DNA of 24,912 bases from Bacteroidales bacterium (GCA_004552725.1 SFNM01000022.1:1-24912), one strand, 5' to 3'; positions 1 through 8,642 are shown, counted from the first letter of the stretch. Translations and numbers: made by a program. Notes: generated by a model not told the origin, from the letters alone.

Positions 1-206
1 CCGCCTTCGTAGCGGTGGGCGCGGGCATCGGCGAGCGATTGGCGGGTAAGGTCATTGGGCTCCGAATAGGCCACGTTGATTAGAATGCACTCGATGAAAT
101 TATTGAGGCTACGGTGCTCTTTCTTAGCCATTTGCTTCAGCCTTTCAACTAAAGCAGAATCAAGCCGAAACATAGTCGGTCGTTTTTGTGATACAGTTGC
201 TTCCAT
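1..206 (-). CDS. Ribbon-helix-helix antitoxin-like protein (N-terminal part, cut by window edge)
   Basis: Reading the minus strand from the ATG at 206 gives an open frame of 68 codons that runs off the window without a stop. It begins MEATVSQKRPTMFRLDSALV and continues with a short helical segment (VERLKQMAKKEHRSLNNFIE). A beta-strand like TMFRL followed by two basic helices is the pattern of small MetJ/Arc-type ribbon-helix-helix DNA-binding proteins, which Bacteroidales genomes often annotate as toxin-antitoxin system antitoxins. A matching promoter lies just upstream (226-257). A partner toxin, if there is one, would lie beyond the left edge, so the toxin-antitoxin role is inference. The fold assignment rests on the sequence pattern only. 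Confidence 0.75.
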   Translation of the reverse strand, partial: MEATVSQKRPTMFRLDSALVERLKQMAKKEHRSLNNFIECILINVAYSEPNDLTRQSLADARAHRYEG

Positions 207-225
207 AATGATATACAATTTAATG

Positions 226-257
226 CAAAGTTAAATATAAATTATTACATTTCCAAA
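226..257 (-). promoter_or_regulatory. Bacteroidetes-type promoter for the antitoxin-like gene
   Basis: On the minus strand, TTTG (254-257) is followed after exactly 20 nt by TAACTTTG (226-233), a full match to the -33/-7 consensus TTTG-N19-21-TAnnTTTG. Transcription would start roughly 12 nt before the ATG at 206, giving a very short leader. Confidence 0.75.
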
Positions 258-286
258 TTTTCCAATAAAAAACATTTAAACTGTAA

Positions 287-307
287 GCAGCCACATTCTG
301 TGGCTGC
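287..307. repeat. Perfect 9-bp hairpin with 3-nt loop
   Basis: GCAGCCACA (287-295), TTC, TGTGGCTGC (299-307) form a perfect stem-loop. No T-run follows on the plus strand, and on the minus strand only a loose T-rich stretch follows some distance on, so it is not a classical terminator for either direction. It lies 80 nt upstream of the antitoxin-like gene start and beside the repeat remnant. Confidence 0.6.
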
Positions 308-358
308 GCAGGAGCTCGGAGTAAGTGCAAAAAGGCTCCGCTACAACAGCCGACGAAA

Positions 359-392
359 GCAGCTCGCTGCCGCCTCGCCACACGACCCTTGG
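359..392 (+). repeat. Decayed half-copy of the transposase-associated palindromic repeat
   Basis: Positions 361-392 align with one arm of the repeat at 7590-7622. They share a core CCGCCTCGCCACA and differ by one missing base, one substitution and AA to TT near the end (about 29 of 33 matching). The second arm is not visible; a pyrimidine-rich tract follows instead. It looks like a solo remnant of the repeat that flanks the Y1 transposase 7 kb away. Confidence 0.65.
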
Positions 393-498
393 CTAACGCC
401 ACCGCTCCTCTCTCCGCTCTCCGTCGCTCCACCCTCCACTCTTACCTCTTATCTCTCCTCTCTCGAAAACTGTTAAATTTTTGAGAATTTCGCAAAAA

Positions 499-532
499 AT
501 TGTTCCTAATTGGAAAAAAGTTTGTAACTTTG
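499..532 (+). promoter_or_regulatory. Promoter of the TonB-receptor operon
   Basis: TAACTTTG at 525-532 is a full match to the -7 element. The -33 element is weaker: the best candidate is ATTG at 499-502, 22 nt upstream. The 26 bases 508-533 match 24 of 26 bases at 8829-8854, in front of the EEP gene. The leader to the ATG at 626 is about 85 nt, AT-rich, with no recognisable Shine-Dalgarno sequence. Confidence 0.75.
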
Positions 533-625
533 GCAACTTATTAGTAAATTGCATTAGTGTGCAAATAGCCCAACCATTTTTCTAACTGAAAATAATTCAA
601 AAAACAATAACTAATTAACAATCTA

Positions 626-3394
626 ATGAGACTAAAACTGTTCTTAATCGCGCTGGTATCTGCAGTGTTGCAGATTTCGGCTCAAACCGCCACCGTTAAC
701 GGCTTGGTGGTTAGCAGCGCTTCGGGCAATCCGGTGAACGGTGCGCAAGTGTCGCTGCAAAAGGCGGCCGCCGCATCCTTCACGAGTTTCAACGGCGACT
801 TCCAGCTGAAGTCCACCCCCGGTAGCGACATCATTATCATCACCGCCGACGGCTTCGAAAGCCTTTCGTTCGACGTATCGCTTATGGCCGGTAGCAACGA
901 CTTAGGCCAAATCCGCATCAACCCCTCGGCTGATACAGATTTCTTCGGCAACAACGACGACCTCATCCTTGATGAATCTATCCTCGAAGACGAAGACGAC
1001 AACACACAAGCCATTGCCGCTCTCACCGGCGCTAACGACGACGTATACTACAACACTGCCTCGTACAACTTCGGCCCCATGTACTTCCGCTATCGCGGCT
1101 ATGACTCTCAATATCAAGCCGTTTACATCAACGGTGTGCAGATGAACGACATGATTCGCGGTCGTTTCAACTTCTCCTCGCTCATGGGTATGACCTCGCG
1201 CGCTTTCCGCAATAAAACCACCGGCATTGGTTTGGCTGCCAACAACTACGGCTTCGGCGACATCGGCGGTTCCGTCAACTATAACACCACCACCGACCTC
1301 TACGCCACCGGCTACAACGGTTCGCTCGCCTTCACCAATTCCAACTACATGTTCCGCGGCATGCTCACCTACGCCTCGGGCCTCAACGACAAAGGTTGGG
1401 CCGTAACCGTTAGCGGCATCGGCCGTTACGCCAAAGAAGGTGTAATCGAAGGCACATTCTACAACTCCGGCGGCCTGTTCCTCTCCATCGAGAAGTACTT
1501 CAACGCCAACAACCAACTGGTGCTCACCGCTTGGGGCGGCCCCACTCAACGCGCCACCGCCACCGGCACCTACCAAGAGGTATACGACCTGATGGACGAC
1601 AACCTATACAACCCCAACTGGGGCTGGTACCAAGGCAAAAAACGTGCCGCTCGCATCACCGAAACCTACGACCCCACCGTGATGCTCAACTGGCTCTACA
1701 AGAAGGGCTCTACCACCGTAAATACCGCCATTGCAGGCGTTTACAACTATTACAACCGTTCGGCTCTCCAATACTACAAAGCCAACGACCCCAACCCCAC
1801 TTACTACCGTTACCTCCCCTCGTACTACCTCGACGACGACGGTAACCCCACAGAGCAATCCGAATACTACACCTGGCTCTGGCAAAACGACGAATCGTTC
1901 TCTCAAATCGACTGGGACAACATCTACCAAATCAACCAAATCGGTCGATATGCAAATGCAAACCGCCCTTACGAGCAACAAGAAGGTGCTTCTTACATCC
2001 TCGAAAACCGCATAAACACCACCTTCAACCTCAAATTCAACTCCTACGTAAACACCCGCATCAACAACTTTATGTCGTTGCAAGGCGGCGTTTCATTCAA
2101 CTACGCTAACTCGGCCAACTACAAGACCGTCCGCGACCTCCTCGGCGGCGACTTCTGGATTGATATCGACCCATTCTCCGACCGCGACATCACCCTCGCC
2201 CCGGATAACTTGGTCAACGACTTCAACTACCCCGACCCCTACACCCATCGCGTGTATAAAGGCGACAAATTCGGCTACGACTACAACATCATGGCCATCA
2301 ACGCCAAAGCATGGTTGCAAAACACCATCACCCTACCCCGCTGGGACATCAACTACGGCTTCCAAGCTTCGTTCACCCAATACCAACGCGAAGGCCACAT
2401 GCGCAACGGTCGCGCGCCCCTCACCTCCTACGGCAAGGGCGACTGGCAATCGTTCGACAACCTCGGCCTCAAACTCGGCGCCACCTACAAGCTCGACGGC
2501 CATAACTTCTTCACCGTCAATGCCAACTACGAAACCCGCGCCCCGCTTGCCGACAACATCTACCTGATGCCGCGCGTGAAGAACGACGTGGTTGAAGGCG
2601 TTTGCAGCGAACGCATCCTCAGCGGCGACTTCCGATACACCTGGAACTACCGTCGCTTCCGCGGTACTCTCTCCGCTTTCTACACACAAAGCGCCGATGG
2701 TATCGAACGCACAGGCTTCTACGACGACCGTTACAACTCTTACACCTACTACGTGCTCGCCGGCGTCAAGAAAGAATACAAAGGCGTGGAACTCGGTATG
2801 GCTTACAAGATTACCCCCTCGCTGACAGCCACTTTCGCCGGTAACTACTCCCGCTTCCAATACAAAAACAATCCGCGAGGCACTCGCACTTTCGAGAACG
2901 GTCTGCACAACGACACCACTCAAACCGTTTACCTCAAAAACTACTACGTAGGTTCAACACCGCAATACACCGCCAACCTCGGCCTCGACTGGGCCGCTCC
3001 AGGCATGTGGTTCTTCGGTATCAACGGCACAATCCAAGGCGACGCTTACGTGAACCTCTCGCCCGCCTACCACGAAGCTCTGCCCGACCTGTGGAAGCTC
3101 TATCCCAACCCCGAAGACCTCCAAGCAAAAATCGACGAGCTCTCCACTCAAGACAAGCTCAAAAATGCCTTTACACTCAACATCTCCATCGGTAAAGTCA
3201 TCTACCTGAGCCGCTCGGCTTCGCTCAACCTCAACCTCAATATCAACAACGTGCTCAATAACCGCGATGTAGTGACCTACGCTTACCAACAAGGCCGCAT
3301 CGACACCGACGCTTACGACCGCACCAAATATCCCAACCGCTACACCTACGCACAAGGCGTGCGCGTGTTCTTCAATGCCGGTATCCGTTTCTAA
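626..3394 (+). CDS. TonB-dependent outer-membrane receptor with carboxypeptidase-regulatory-like domain
   Basis: This 922-aa protein begins with a signal peptide (MRLKLFLIALVSAVLQISAQ). Next comes a carboxypeptidase-D regulatory-like beta-sandwich at about residues 22-97 (NGLVVSSASGNPVNGAQVSL, a typical opening), then an acidic segment (DLILDESILEDEDDNTQ). A plug-like region follows at about 105-230, including YRGYDSQYQAVYINGVQMND. The rest is a barrel rich in alternating aromatic and polar residues that ends in a terminal Phe (FFNAGIRF), as expected for a BAM substrate. Such receptors import ligands across the outer membrane using TonB/ExbB/ExbD energy. No SusD homologue is adjacent; two DUF5689 lipoproteins follow at 12-nt spacings and probably take the surface-capture role. 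The substrate cannot be read from the receptor itself. Codon use is strongly C-ending, suggesting high expression. Confidence 0.93.
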   Translation: MRLKLFLIALVSAVLQISAQTATVNGLVVSSASGNPVNGAQVSLQKAAAASFTSFNGDFQLKSTPGSDIIIITADGFESLSFDVSLMAGSNDLGQIRINPSADTDFFGNNDDLILDESILEDEDDNTQAIAALTGANDDVYYNTASYNFGPMYFRYRGYDSQYQAVYINGVQMNDMIRGRFNFSSLMGMTSRAFRNKTTGIGLAANNYGFGDIGGSVNYNTTTDLYATGYNGSLAFTNSNYMFRGMLTYASGLNDKGWAVTVSGIGRYAKEGVIEGTFYNSGGLFLSIEKYFNANNQLVLTAWGGPTQRATATGTYQEVYDLMDDNLYNPNWGWYQGKKRAARITETYDPTVMLNWLYKKGSTTVNTAIAGVYNYYNRSALQYYKANDPNPTYYRYLPSYYLDDDGNPTEQSEYYTWLWQNDESFSQIDWDNIYQINQIGRYANANRPYEQQEGASYILENRINTTFNLKFNSYVNTRINNFMSLQGGVSFNYANSANYKTVRDLLGGDFWIDIDPFSDRDITLAPDNLVNDFNYPDPYTHRVYKGDKFGYDYNIMAINAKAWLQNTITLPRWDINYGFQASFTQYQREGHMRNGRAPLTSYGKGDWQSFDNLGLKLGATYKLDGHNFFTVNANYETRAPLADNIYLMPRVKNDVVEGVCSERILSGDFRYTWNYRRFRGTLSAFYTQSADGIERTGFYDDRYNSYTYYVLAGVKKEYKGVELGMAYKITPSLTATFAGNYSRFQYKNNPRGTRTFENGLHNDTTQTVYLKNYYVGSTPQYTANLGLDWAAPGMWFFGINGTIQGDAYVNLSPAYHEALPDLWKLYPNPEDLQAKIDELSTQDKLKNAFTLNISIGKVIYLSRSASLNLNLNINNVLNNRDVVTYAYQQGRIDTDAYDRTKYPNRYTYAQGVRVFFNAGIRF

Positions 3395-3406
3395 TCCCTC
3401 GAAATT

Positions 3407-4747
3407 ATGAATAAATACTCATTATACATAGCCACCGCACTGATGAGCGTCGCCGCTCTCTCAGCCTGTGACGACGATTGGACCCGCCCGCCCATGGACG
3501 TGCCCACTCTCCCCGAAAATTTCAAGGCCAACACCACTTTGGCCGAATTAAAAGCCGCTTATTGGCAGGACCAAGACTCCTACGGCACCAAAATCGGTCT
3601 CAACGCCGATGGCGATTCAATCGTAATCTCCGGCACCGTGGTTAGTTCCGACCAATCCGGCAACATCTACAAGTCGATTGTGCTCCAAGACGCCACCGGC
3701 GCCATCACAATCGGCATAAACTCCGCCGACCTCTATGAGGAATACCCTCAAGGTATCGGATTGGCAATCAACGTCACCGGCCTCACCATCGGTCGATACT
3801 CCGGTCTGATGCAACTCGGCACTTCCGACGGCACCGGTGTCAACCGCATTGAACTCGCTGACTTCCAGCCCCATGCAGCCGTCGACTACTATGCCGGACA
3901 TTGCGACACCACAACCGTCACCCTCGACGAACTCAACGAAGCCAACAAATCCACCGAAGGCAAAATCCAGTGGCAAAGCCGCCTGATTCGCATCGACAAC
4001 ATCAAGTTCAAAGAAGCCGGCGAACCTTTCACCAACGGTTCCACCACTTCGCGCTACATCATCGACGATAACGGCAACGAAATGATTGTTTACAACAGCT
4101 CGTACTCCGACTTCGCCTACGACAACCTGCCCTACGGCCACGGCTCCGTGGTGGGCATCCTCAGCTGCTACCGCACTTCGTGGCAACTGCTGCTCATCGA
4201 CGCCAACTCCTGCATCGACTTCGACGGCGAAGGCGCCCCCGACCCCAACCTCACCACCCTTCTCAACGAGCCCTTCGGTGCTAACTCCCAAGGCGATTTC
4301 ACCATCGAAGACATCTCCATGGGCGAAGGCCTCACCTACGTGTGGAAAGCCACTGAAAAGTACGGCATGAACGCATCGGCTTTCGCCAACAGCACCAGCT
4401 ACCCCTCCGACTCGTGGCTCATCTCCCCCGAAATCGACCTCAACGGCTACCACACCCCCACCCTCCAATTCTCGCACTGCTGCAATAAGTTCGCCTCCCT
4501 CGAAAGCGCCAAGCAGCAAGTGAGCGTGGCCGTGCGCGAAATCGGCGGCGAGTGGCAAACCGTCACCATCCCCAACTTCTCTACCAATGCCGACTGGACA
4601 TTCGTTGAATCCGGCGCCCTCGACCTCAGCGCCTTCGCCGGCAAGAAAATTCAATTTGGCTTCCACTACACTTCCTCCACCGAATCCGCCGGTACTTGGG
4701 AGATCAAGAATGTGAAACTTCAAGCCATCAAAATCGTTAACGAATAA
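3407..4747 (+). CDS. DUF5689 surface lipoprotein with choice-of-anchor-J-like domain
   Basis: The 446-aa product starts with a lipoprotein signal (MNKYSLYIATALMSVAALSAC, lipidated Cys21) followed by acidic residues (DDDW), which favours surface export in Bacteroidetes. A DUF5689-type OB-fold-like region spans about residues 40-275, with VISGTVVSSDQSGNIYKSIV and LQDATGAITIGI as landmarks. A beta-sandwich of the choice-of-anchor-J type follows at about 285-440 (DSWLISPEIDLNG, LDLSAFAGKKIQFGFHY, SAGTWEIKNVKL). It starts 12 nt after the receptor stop and ends 12 nt before a paralogous gene, so all three are surely co-transcribed. By position it may play the part SusD plays in other loci, which is inference. 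DUF5689 occurs in Bacteroidetes surface proteins and has no settled function. Confidence 0.88.
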   Translation: MNKYSLYIATALMSVAALSACDDDWTRPPMDVPTLPENFKANTTLAELKAAYWQDQDSYGTKIGLNADGDSIVISGTVVSSDQSGNIYKSIVLQDATGAITIGINSADLYEEYPQGIGLAINVTGLTIGRYSGLMQLGTSDGTGVNRIELADFQPHAAVDYYAGHCDTTTVTLDELNEANKSTEGKIQWQSRLIRIDNIKFKEAGEPFTNGSTTSRYIIDDNGNEMIVYNSSYSDFAYDNLPYGHGSVVGILSCYRTSWQLLLIDANSCIDFDGEGAPDPNLTTLLNEPFGANSQGDFTIEDISMGEGLTYVWKATEKYGMNASAFANSTSYPSDSWLISPEIDLNGYHTPTLQFSHCCNKFASLESAKQQVSVAVREIGGEWQTVTIPNFSTNADWTFVESGALDLSAFAGKKIQFGFHYTSSTESAGTWEIKNVKLQAIKIVNE

Positions 4748-4759
4748 TTTCCTCTCACT

Positions 4760-7507
4760 ATGAAAGGTATCAAATCATACGCTCTCGCCTTCGCCGCCAC
4801 AATTGCCGCGGCGCTTGGCTTCTCGGCTTGTCAGGACCACTTCGACGACCCCGACCTCAACCGCGTCCCCGTCGCCACCATGAAACCCAATGCCACCATC
4901 GCCGAAATCAAGGAACTGATGTGGCAAGACGCCGACAACTACTGCGAACAAGTGCCCGCCCGCGAAGACGGCTCGCACTACATCATCTCCGGCCGCGTGG
5001 TCTCCTCCGACTATGCCGGCAACTGCTTCAAATACATCGTGTTGCAGGACCAAACCGGTGCCCTCACCTTCTCCATCAACTCCTACAACCTCTACCTCAA
5101 ATACCGCCGCGGTCAGGAAGTGGTGGTGGACCTCACCGGATTGCACTGCGGTAAGTACCGCGGCCTGTTCCAAGTGGGCTTCCCCTCCTACAACTCCTCA
5201 ATCCCCGGCTACGAAACCTCCTTCATGGCCCCGGAACGCTTCTACAGCAGTTCTGAACTCAACGACCTGCCCAAATTCAACCAAATCGACACCATCCAAG
5301 TCGCTTCCTTCAGTGAATTGGGCGTAACTTCCTCGGAACTCCGTCGCTGGCAATCGCAACTGGTGCGCTTCAACAACGTTACCTGGGTTGAAAACTCCAC
5401 CCTCGAAACCCTCTCCACCTACCACTCCAGCGGCGAAACTCAGCAAATCCGCGACTCCGAAGGCAACACCCTCGACGTCCGCACTTCAGGCTACTCCAAC
5501 TTCTGGAACACTAAACTACCCACCGAGGCTTGCGACGTGGTCGCCATCGTCGGCTACTACATGAACCTCGCCGGTTCGGGCGGTTGGCAACTCACCCTCA
5601 TCGACATCAACTCCATCCTCAACGTGGGCCATCCCTCCGTGCCCAAAGGCAACCGCGTAAACCCCTACTCCGTGGCTGAAGCTGCCGCTTACGCCGCCAA
5701 CGGTTCCAACGTCTCCGGCTGGGTTGAAGGCTACATCGTAGGCACCGTCGGCCCCGAAGTCGAAACAATCGCCTCCGACAACGACATCGAATGGTCCGCC
5801 ACCCCCACCTTAGGCAACACCTTAGTCATCGGCCAAACCGCCGACACCAAAACCCTCGCCCAAGCCCTCGTTATCGCCCTGCCTCAAGGCTCTGACCTCC
5901 GCACCATGGGCGCCCTGCGCGAGAACCCCGACAACTACGGCCGTCACATCCTCATCCGCGGCACATTCGCCTCCGTGATGGGCGCCAACGGCATCACCAA
6001 CAACTCCGGTTCCACCTCCGAATTCGAAATCGAAGGCAAGGAAGCTCCCGAACCCGTGGTTGGCGACGGCTCCGCCGACAACCCCTACTCTTGCGCTCAA
6101 ATCATCGCCAAAGCTCCGTCGTCGACCACCGAAGCCGTTGAATCCGGCGTGTGGGTTGAAGGCTACATCGTAGGCTACTACGAAAACTACGACGCCCACT
6201 TCGAAGCCGCCACCACCCAATATGCCAACGTGCTCATCGCCGACGACGCCACCGTAGCCGCCAAAGAGCAATGCGTCTGCATCCAACTGCCCGCATCCTC
6301 CGCTCTGCGCGCCGCCGTCAACCTCGTCGACAACCCCGGCAACATCGGCAAGCGTCTCTCCGTGCTCGGCGACATCATGAAGTACAACACCCTCCCCGGC
6401 CTCAAGAACTGCTCGGAATACTCGCTCGAAGGCCAAGGCGTTGACCCCGGTCCCACTCCCTCGGGCAACACCGTAACCCTGCTCGACGCCACCGCTGCTA
6501 ACGCCGTCGACAACTGGACATTCCAAACCGTCTCCGGCCCCGACAACATCTGGGTATGGAAAGACTATAACGGCGCTTACTACCTCAACGGCTCCGCTTA
6601 CGTCAGCGGCACCAACAACGCCTCCGAAGCATGGGCCATCTCGCCCATCATCAACCTCGCCGGCGCATCTTCCATCACTGCTGCCTTCGAGCACGCCGCC
6701 AAGTTCCAAACCACCCTCACCACTATGTGCGGCTTGGCCGTGCGCGAAGAAGGTGCCTCCTCATGGACCATGCTCACCGTGCCCACCTGGCCCACAGCCG
6801 GCGCTTGGACATTCGCTAACTCCGGCGACATCTCCCTGAGCGCTTACGCCGGCAAGAAGATTCAACTGGCCTTCAAATACGGCTCCACCGCCGACGGCGC
6901 CGACACTTGGGAAATCCGCAACCTCAAACTCGTCTCCGACCAACCCATCTCCGTGGAAGGTGCCGGCGACCCAACCCCAGGTCCTGATCCAGAACCCGAA
7001 CCCGCCGACGACACCAAAGGCCAATTCAACACCTTCAACGCCGGCACTCCAAAGGCCACATACGGCACTTACACCAACGCCACCGGTTGGGTAGCCACCA
7101 ACTGCAACATCCTCAGCGGTGTAGCAGCCGGCGGCACAGAGCAGAACCCCCGCTTCGCCTTCATCGGCAACGAGAAAACCCTTGCCCCCACCCTCAATGG
7201 CAAAGTGTCCGCCCCCGGTTCGCTTGAGTCCCCCACCCTCACCGGCGGCATCAACACCCTCAAATTCAACTACGGCTTCGCCTACACCGACACCAAGTGC
7301 TCCATCACCATCCAAGTGCTCCAAAACGGCTCCGTAGTCAAGGAAGAAACCCTCGAACTCACCTCATTCACCACCAAGACCGCCTACGAATACTCCTTGG
7401 CCGTCAACATCACCGGTGACTTCCAAATCCGCATCGTCAACAACTCCCTCTCCGCTGCCGATGCCAACAAAGACCGCATCTCCATCTGGAACCTGACCTG
7501 GGACTAA
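4760..7507 (+). CDS. Large multidomain DUF5689 lipoprotein (OB-like repeats, anchor-J, C-terminal beta domain)
   Basis: The 915-aa product has a lipobox (FSAC, Cys24) after MKGIKSYALAFAATIAAALG. Residues ~35-290 are a DUF5689 region clearly paralogous to the preceding gene (compare IISGRVVSSDYAGNCFKYIV with VISGTVVSSDQSGNIYKSIV). Two tandem OB-like repeats follow, at about 300-430 and 440-565. Each starts with NPYS and contains W-VEGYIVG, resembling DUF6359. A choice-of-anchor-J-like sandwich lies at ~573-728 (ISLSAYAGKKIQLAFKY, ADTWEIRNLKL), then a Pro/Asp/Glu linker (PTPGPDPEPEP) and a last beta-rich domain at ~752-915. There is no T9SS tail. The modular array suggests a long surface protein that binds a polymer. 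It ends the first transcription unit, and a terminator lies 28 nt after the stop. Confidence 0.87.
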   Translation: MKGIKSYALAFAATIAAALGFSACQDHFDDPDLNRVPVATMKPNATIAEIKELMWQDADNYCEQVPAREDGSHYIISGRVVSSDYAGNCFKYIVLQDQTGALTFSINSYNLYLKYRRGQEVVVDLTGLHCGKYRGLFQVGFPSYNSSIPGYETSFMAPERFYSSSELNDLPKFNQIDTIQVASFSELGVTSSELRRWQSQLVRFNNVTWVENSTLETLSTYHSSGETQQIRDSEGNTLDVRTSGYSNFWNTKLPTEACDVVAIVGYYMNLAGSGGWQLTLIDINSILNVGHPSVPKGNRVNPYSVAEAAAYAANGSNVSGWVEGYIVGTVGPEVETIASDNDIEWSATPTLGNTLVIGQTADTKTLAQALVIALPQGSDLRTMGALRENPDNYGRHILIRGTFASVMGANGITNNSGSTSEFEIEGKEAPEPVVGDGSADNPYSCAQIIAKAPSSTTEAVESGVWVEGYIVGYYENYDAHFEAATTQYANVLIADDATVAAKEQCVCIQLPASSALRAAVNLVDNPGNIGKRLSVLGDIMKYNTLPGLKNCSEYSLEGQGVDPGPTPSGNTVTLLDATAANAVDNWTFQTVSGPDNIWVWKDYNGAYYLNGSAYVSGTNNASEAWAISPIINLAGASSITAAFEHAAKFQTTLTTMCGLAVREEGASSWTMLTVPTWPTAGAWTFANSGDISLSAYAGKKIQLAFKYGSTADGADTWEIRNLKLVSDQPISVEGAGDPTPGPDPEPEPADDTKGQFNTFNAGTPKATYGTYTNATGWVATNCNILSGVAAGGTEQNPRFAFIGNEKTLAPTLNGKVSAPGSLESPTLTGGINTLKFNYGFAYTDTKCSITIQVLQNGSVVKEETLELTSFTTKTAYEYSLAVNITGDFQIRIVNNSLSAADANKDRISIWNLTWD

Positions 7508-7534
7508 TCCCCCACCCGTTCCACCCTCCTACAC

Positions 7535-7564
7535 AGCGCAGCCCCACCCGGGCTGCGCTTTTTT
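7535..7564 (+). terminator. Rho-independent terminator of the receptor operon
   Basis: AGCGCAGCCC (7535-7544) pairs perfectly with GGGCTGCGCT (7550-7559) around a 5-nt loop and runs into six T (7559-7564). It is placed just after the stop of the 915-aa lipoprotein gene. Confidence 0.88.
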
Positions 7565-7581
7565 GCGAGTGGCCACCGCGG

Positions 7582-7694
7582 CGCAACCAAGCTCAGCTGC
7601 CGCCTCGCCACAGGACCCAAGGCCACAGACCCTTGCCACCCACTCGGCGCCAGCCTTGGGTCCTGTGGCGAGGCGGAAGCCGAGCTGCGGTGCG
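7582..7694. repeat. Left REP-like palindrome flanking the transposase
   Basis: This is an imperfect palindrome of 113 bp. Arm 7582-7622 and arm 7654-7694 are 41 bp each with 36 matching positions, around a 31-nt spacer. The perfect core (17 bp and more) includes CCGCCTCGCCACAGGAC and its reverse complement. The right arm ends one base before the stop codon of the transposase gene (7695-7697). A similar palindrome lies on the other side of the gene (8692-8801). Confidence 0.85.
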
Positions 7695-8642
7695 CTATGA
7701 TTGCTTGAGAATAAGCGGGCCTTGGTAGGTGGTGAGGAAGGCGGCGAGGTCGTTCATTTGGAGGGCTTCTTGGCGGGTTACTTTGGCGGCGCCTTTTTCA
7801 GGCCACGGAGCTATGAGCAGCAGGCGGCCACTTGCGCAGAGTTCAAACTCGTGGCCCATCGGCTTGAAACGGTCGGAAAAGCCTTCGTTGCGAATAACCA
7901 CGAATCGGCCACCGGCAGCCAGCGCTTGCTTGTAGATTTCCCTCTCATCGGGGCTGATAAATGGAGAGACGAGCACGCCTCCGGAAGCGGCGCAGCGCAT
8001 CCACTGCACCGCGTGCTCACTGCGCGTTTGGGGTGAATCGGCGCGGTGCACCACCACCTGTTGGCGGTCGAAATCGCGCAGTAAAAAGATATTGCCGTAG
8101 GCGGCAAATTCTCTATCGCCGACCTGAAGGTGGTTGAAGCGGCGAAATAACTCAGGATTCTTCAGCTTTACAATAAACCGGCGCGGGTTATCTTTGACAT
8201 ACCTTATCATGGCCGACAGTTGGCCTTTATGCCAAAGGATGCGGTCGTTGAAAGGCTTGAAAAGTGGCTGCACAGCCGGCAAAGCGGCCAACCGTTGCCA
8301 ATGTCGTGAGCAAGCGCCAAAGAAGCCGTTCAACACCTGCCCTAACGGCTTCGGCAGGCGCTCTTTTACGTGCATCACAATGTGGATGTGATCCGGCATC
8401 ACTACCAGCGCATAAACCACTATCTGAGGATGAAAAGCATGGATGCCGACTATCTCCTGATACACGGCTTCGCCTATGGTGGTGCGCTCCATCACTGCAC
8501 TCGCATTGACAAAGGCCAAGGCTGGCCGCCCGGGGCGCTCTGTGGCCGTAATCATATAGATGCACGGCTCACAGTAATCATGGCCAATGCATCGGCGCGA
8601 ATTGCGGCGAACGGGCTCAATGCGATAAGGGTTGAAATCCAT
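7695..8642 (-). CDS. REP-associated tyrosine transposase (RAYT, Y1/IS200-like) with C-terminal extension
   Basis: From the ATG at 8642 the protein has 315 aa. The Y1 nuclease signature is complete: HUH-type metal-binding motif in VVMPDHIHIVM (His85, His87) and the catalytic tyrosine in LSAMIRYVKDNP (Tyr148), with the intervening LGQVLNGFFGACSRHW helix typical of RAYTs. These enzymes cut and rejoin single-stranded DNA at hairpins, and the gene is flanked by such palindromes. Residues ~161-315 extend beyond the nuclease and include GGVLVSPFISPDEREIYK, VVIRNEGFSD and CASGRLLLIAPWP. That pattern recalls DprA/SLOG Rossmann-like domains (tentative). A longer frame begins at an ATG at 8696, but that codon lies upstream of the promoter (8657-8687) and inside the flanking repeat, so I chose 8642. 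The frame is intact. Confidence 0.88.
   Translation of the reverse strand: MDFNPYRIEPVRRNSRRCIGHDYCEPCIYMITATERPGRPALAFVNASAVMERTTIGEAVYQEIVGIHAFHPQIVVYALVVMPDHIHIVMHVKERLPKPLGQVLNGFFGACSRHWQRLAALPAVQPLFKPFNDRILWHKGQLSAMIRYVKDNPRRFIVKLKNPELFRRFNHLQVGDREFAAYGNIFLLRDFDRQQVVVHRADSPQTRSEHAVQWMRCAASGGVLVSPFISPDEREIYKQALAAGGRFVVIRNEGFSDRFKPMGHEFELCASGRLLLIAPWPEKGAAKVTRQEALQMNDLAAFLTTYQGPLILKQS

Larger units (their letters stand above)
207..625. other. Gene-free region of 419 nt with hairpin, repeat remnant and pyrimidine tract
   Basis: I see no convincing gene here. The stretch holds two divergent promoters (226-257 and about 499-532), a perfect hairpin (287-307), a decayed half-copy of the repeat that flanks the transposase at 7695-8642 (359-392), and a tract at 401-464 in which about 55 of 64 bases on the plus strand are C or T. 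A 70-codon minus-strand open frame here (432-220) is Arg/Ala-rich, lies over the repeat remnant and resembles no family I know, so I treat it as spurious. Confidence 0.7.

Noticed and set aside
220..432. Minus-strand open frame of 70 codons
   Set aside because: Arg/Ala-rich and low in complexity, lies over the repeat remnant and pyrimidine tract, and overlaps the promoter of the antitoxin-like gene.
902..1576. Long minus-strand frames opposite the receptor, lipoprotein and T9SS genes (also 3617-4723, 5822-6709, 10457-12187)
   Set aside because: Mirror frames caused by strong C-ending codon bias. They are Gly/Val-rich and lack any family features.
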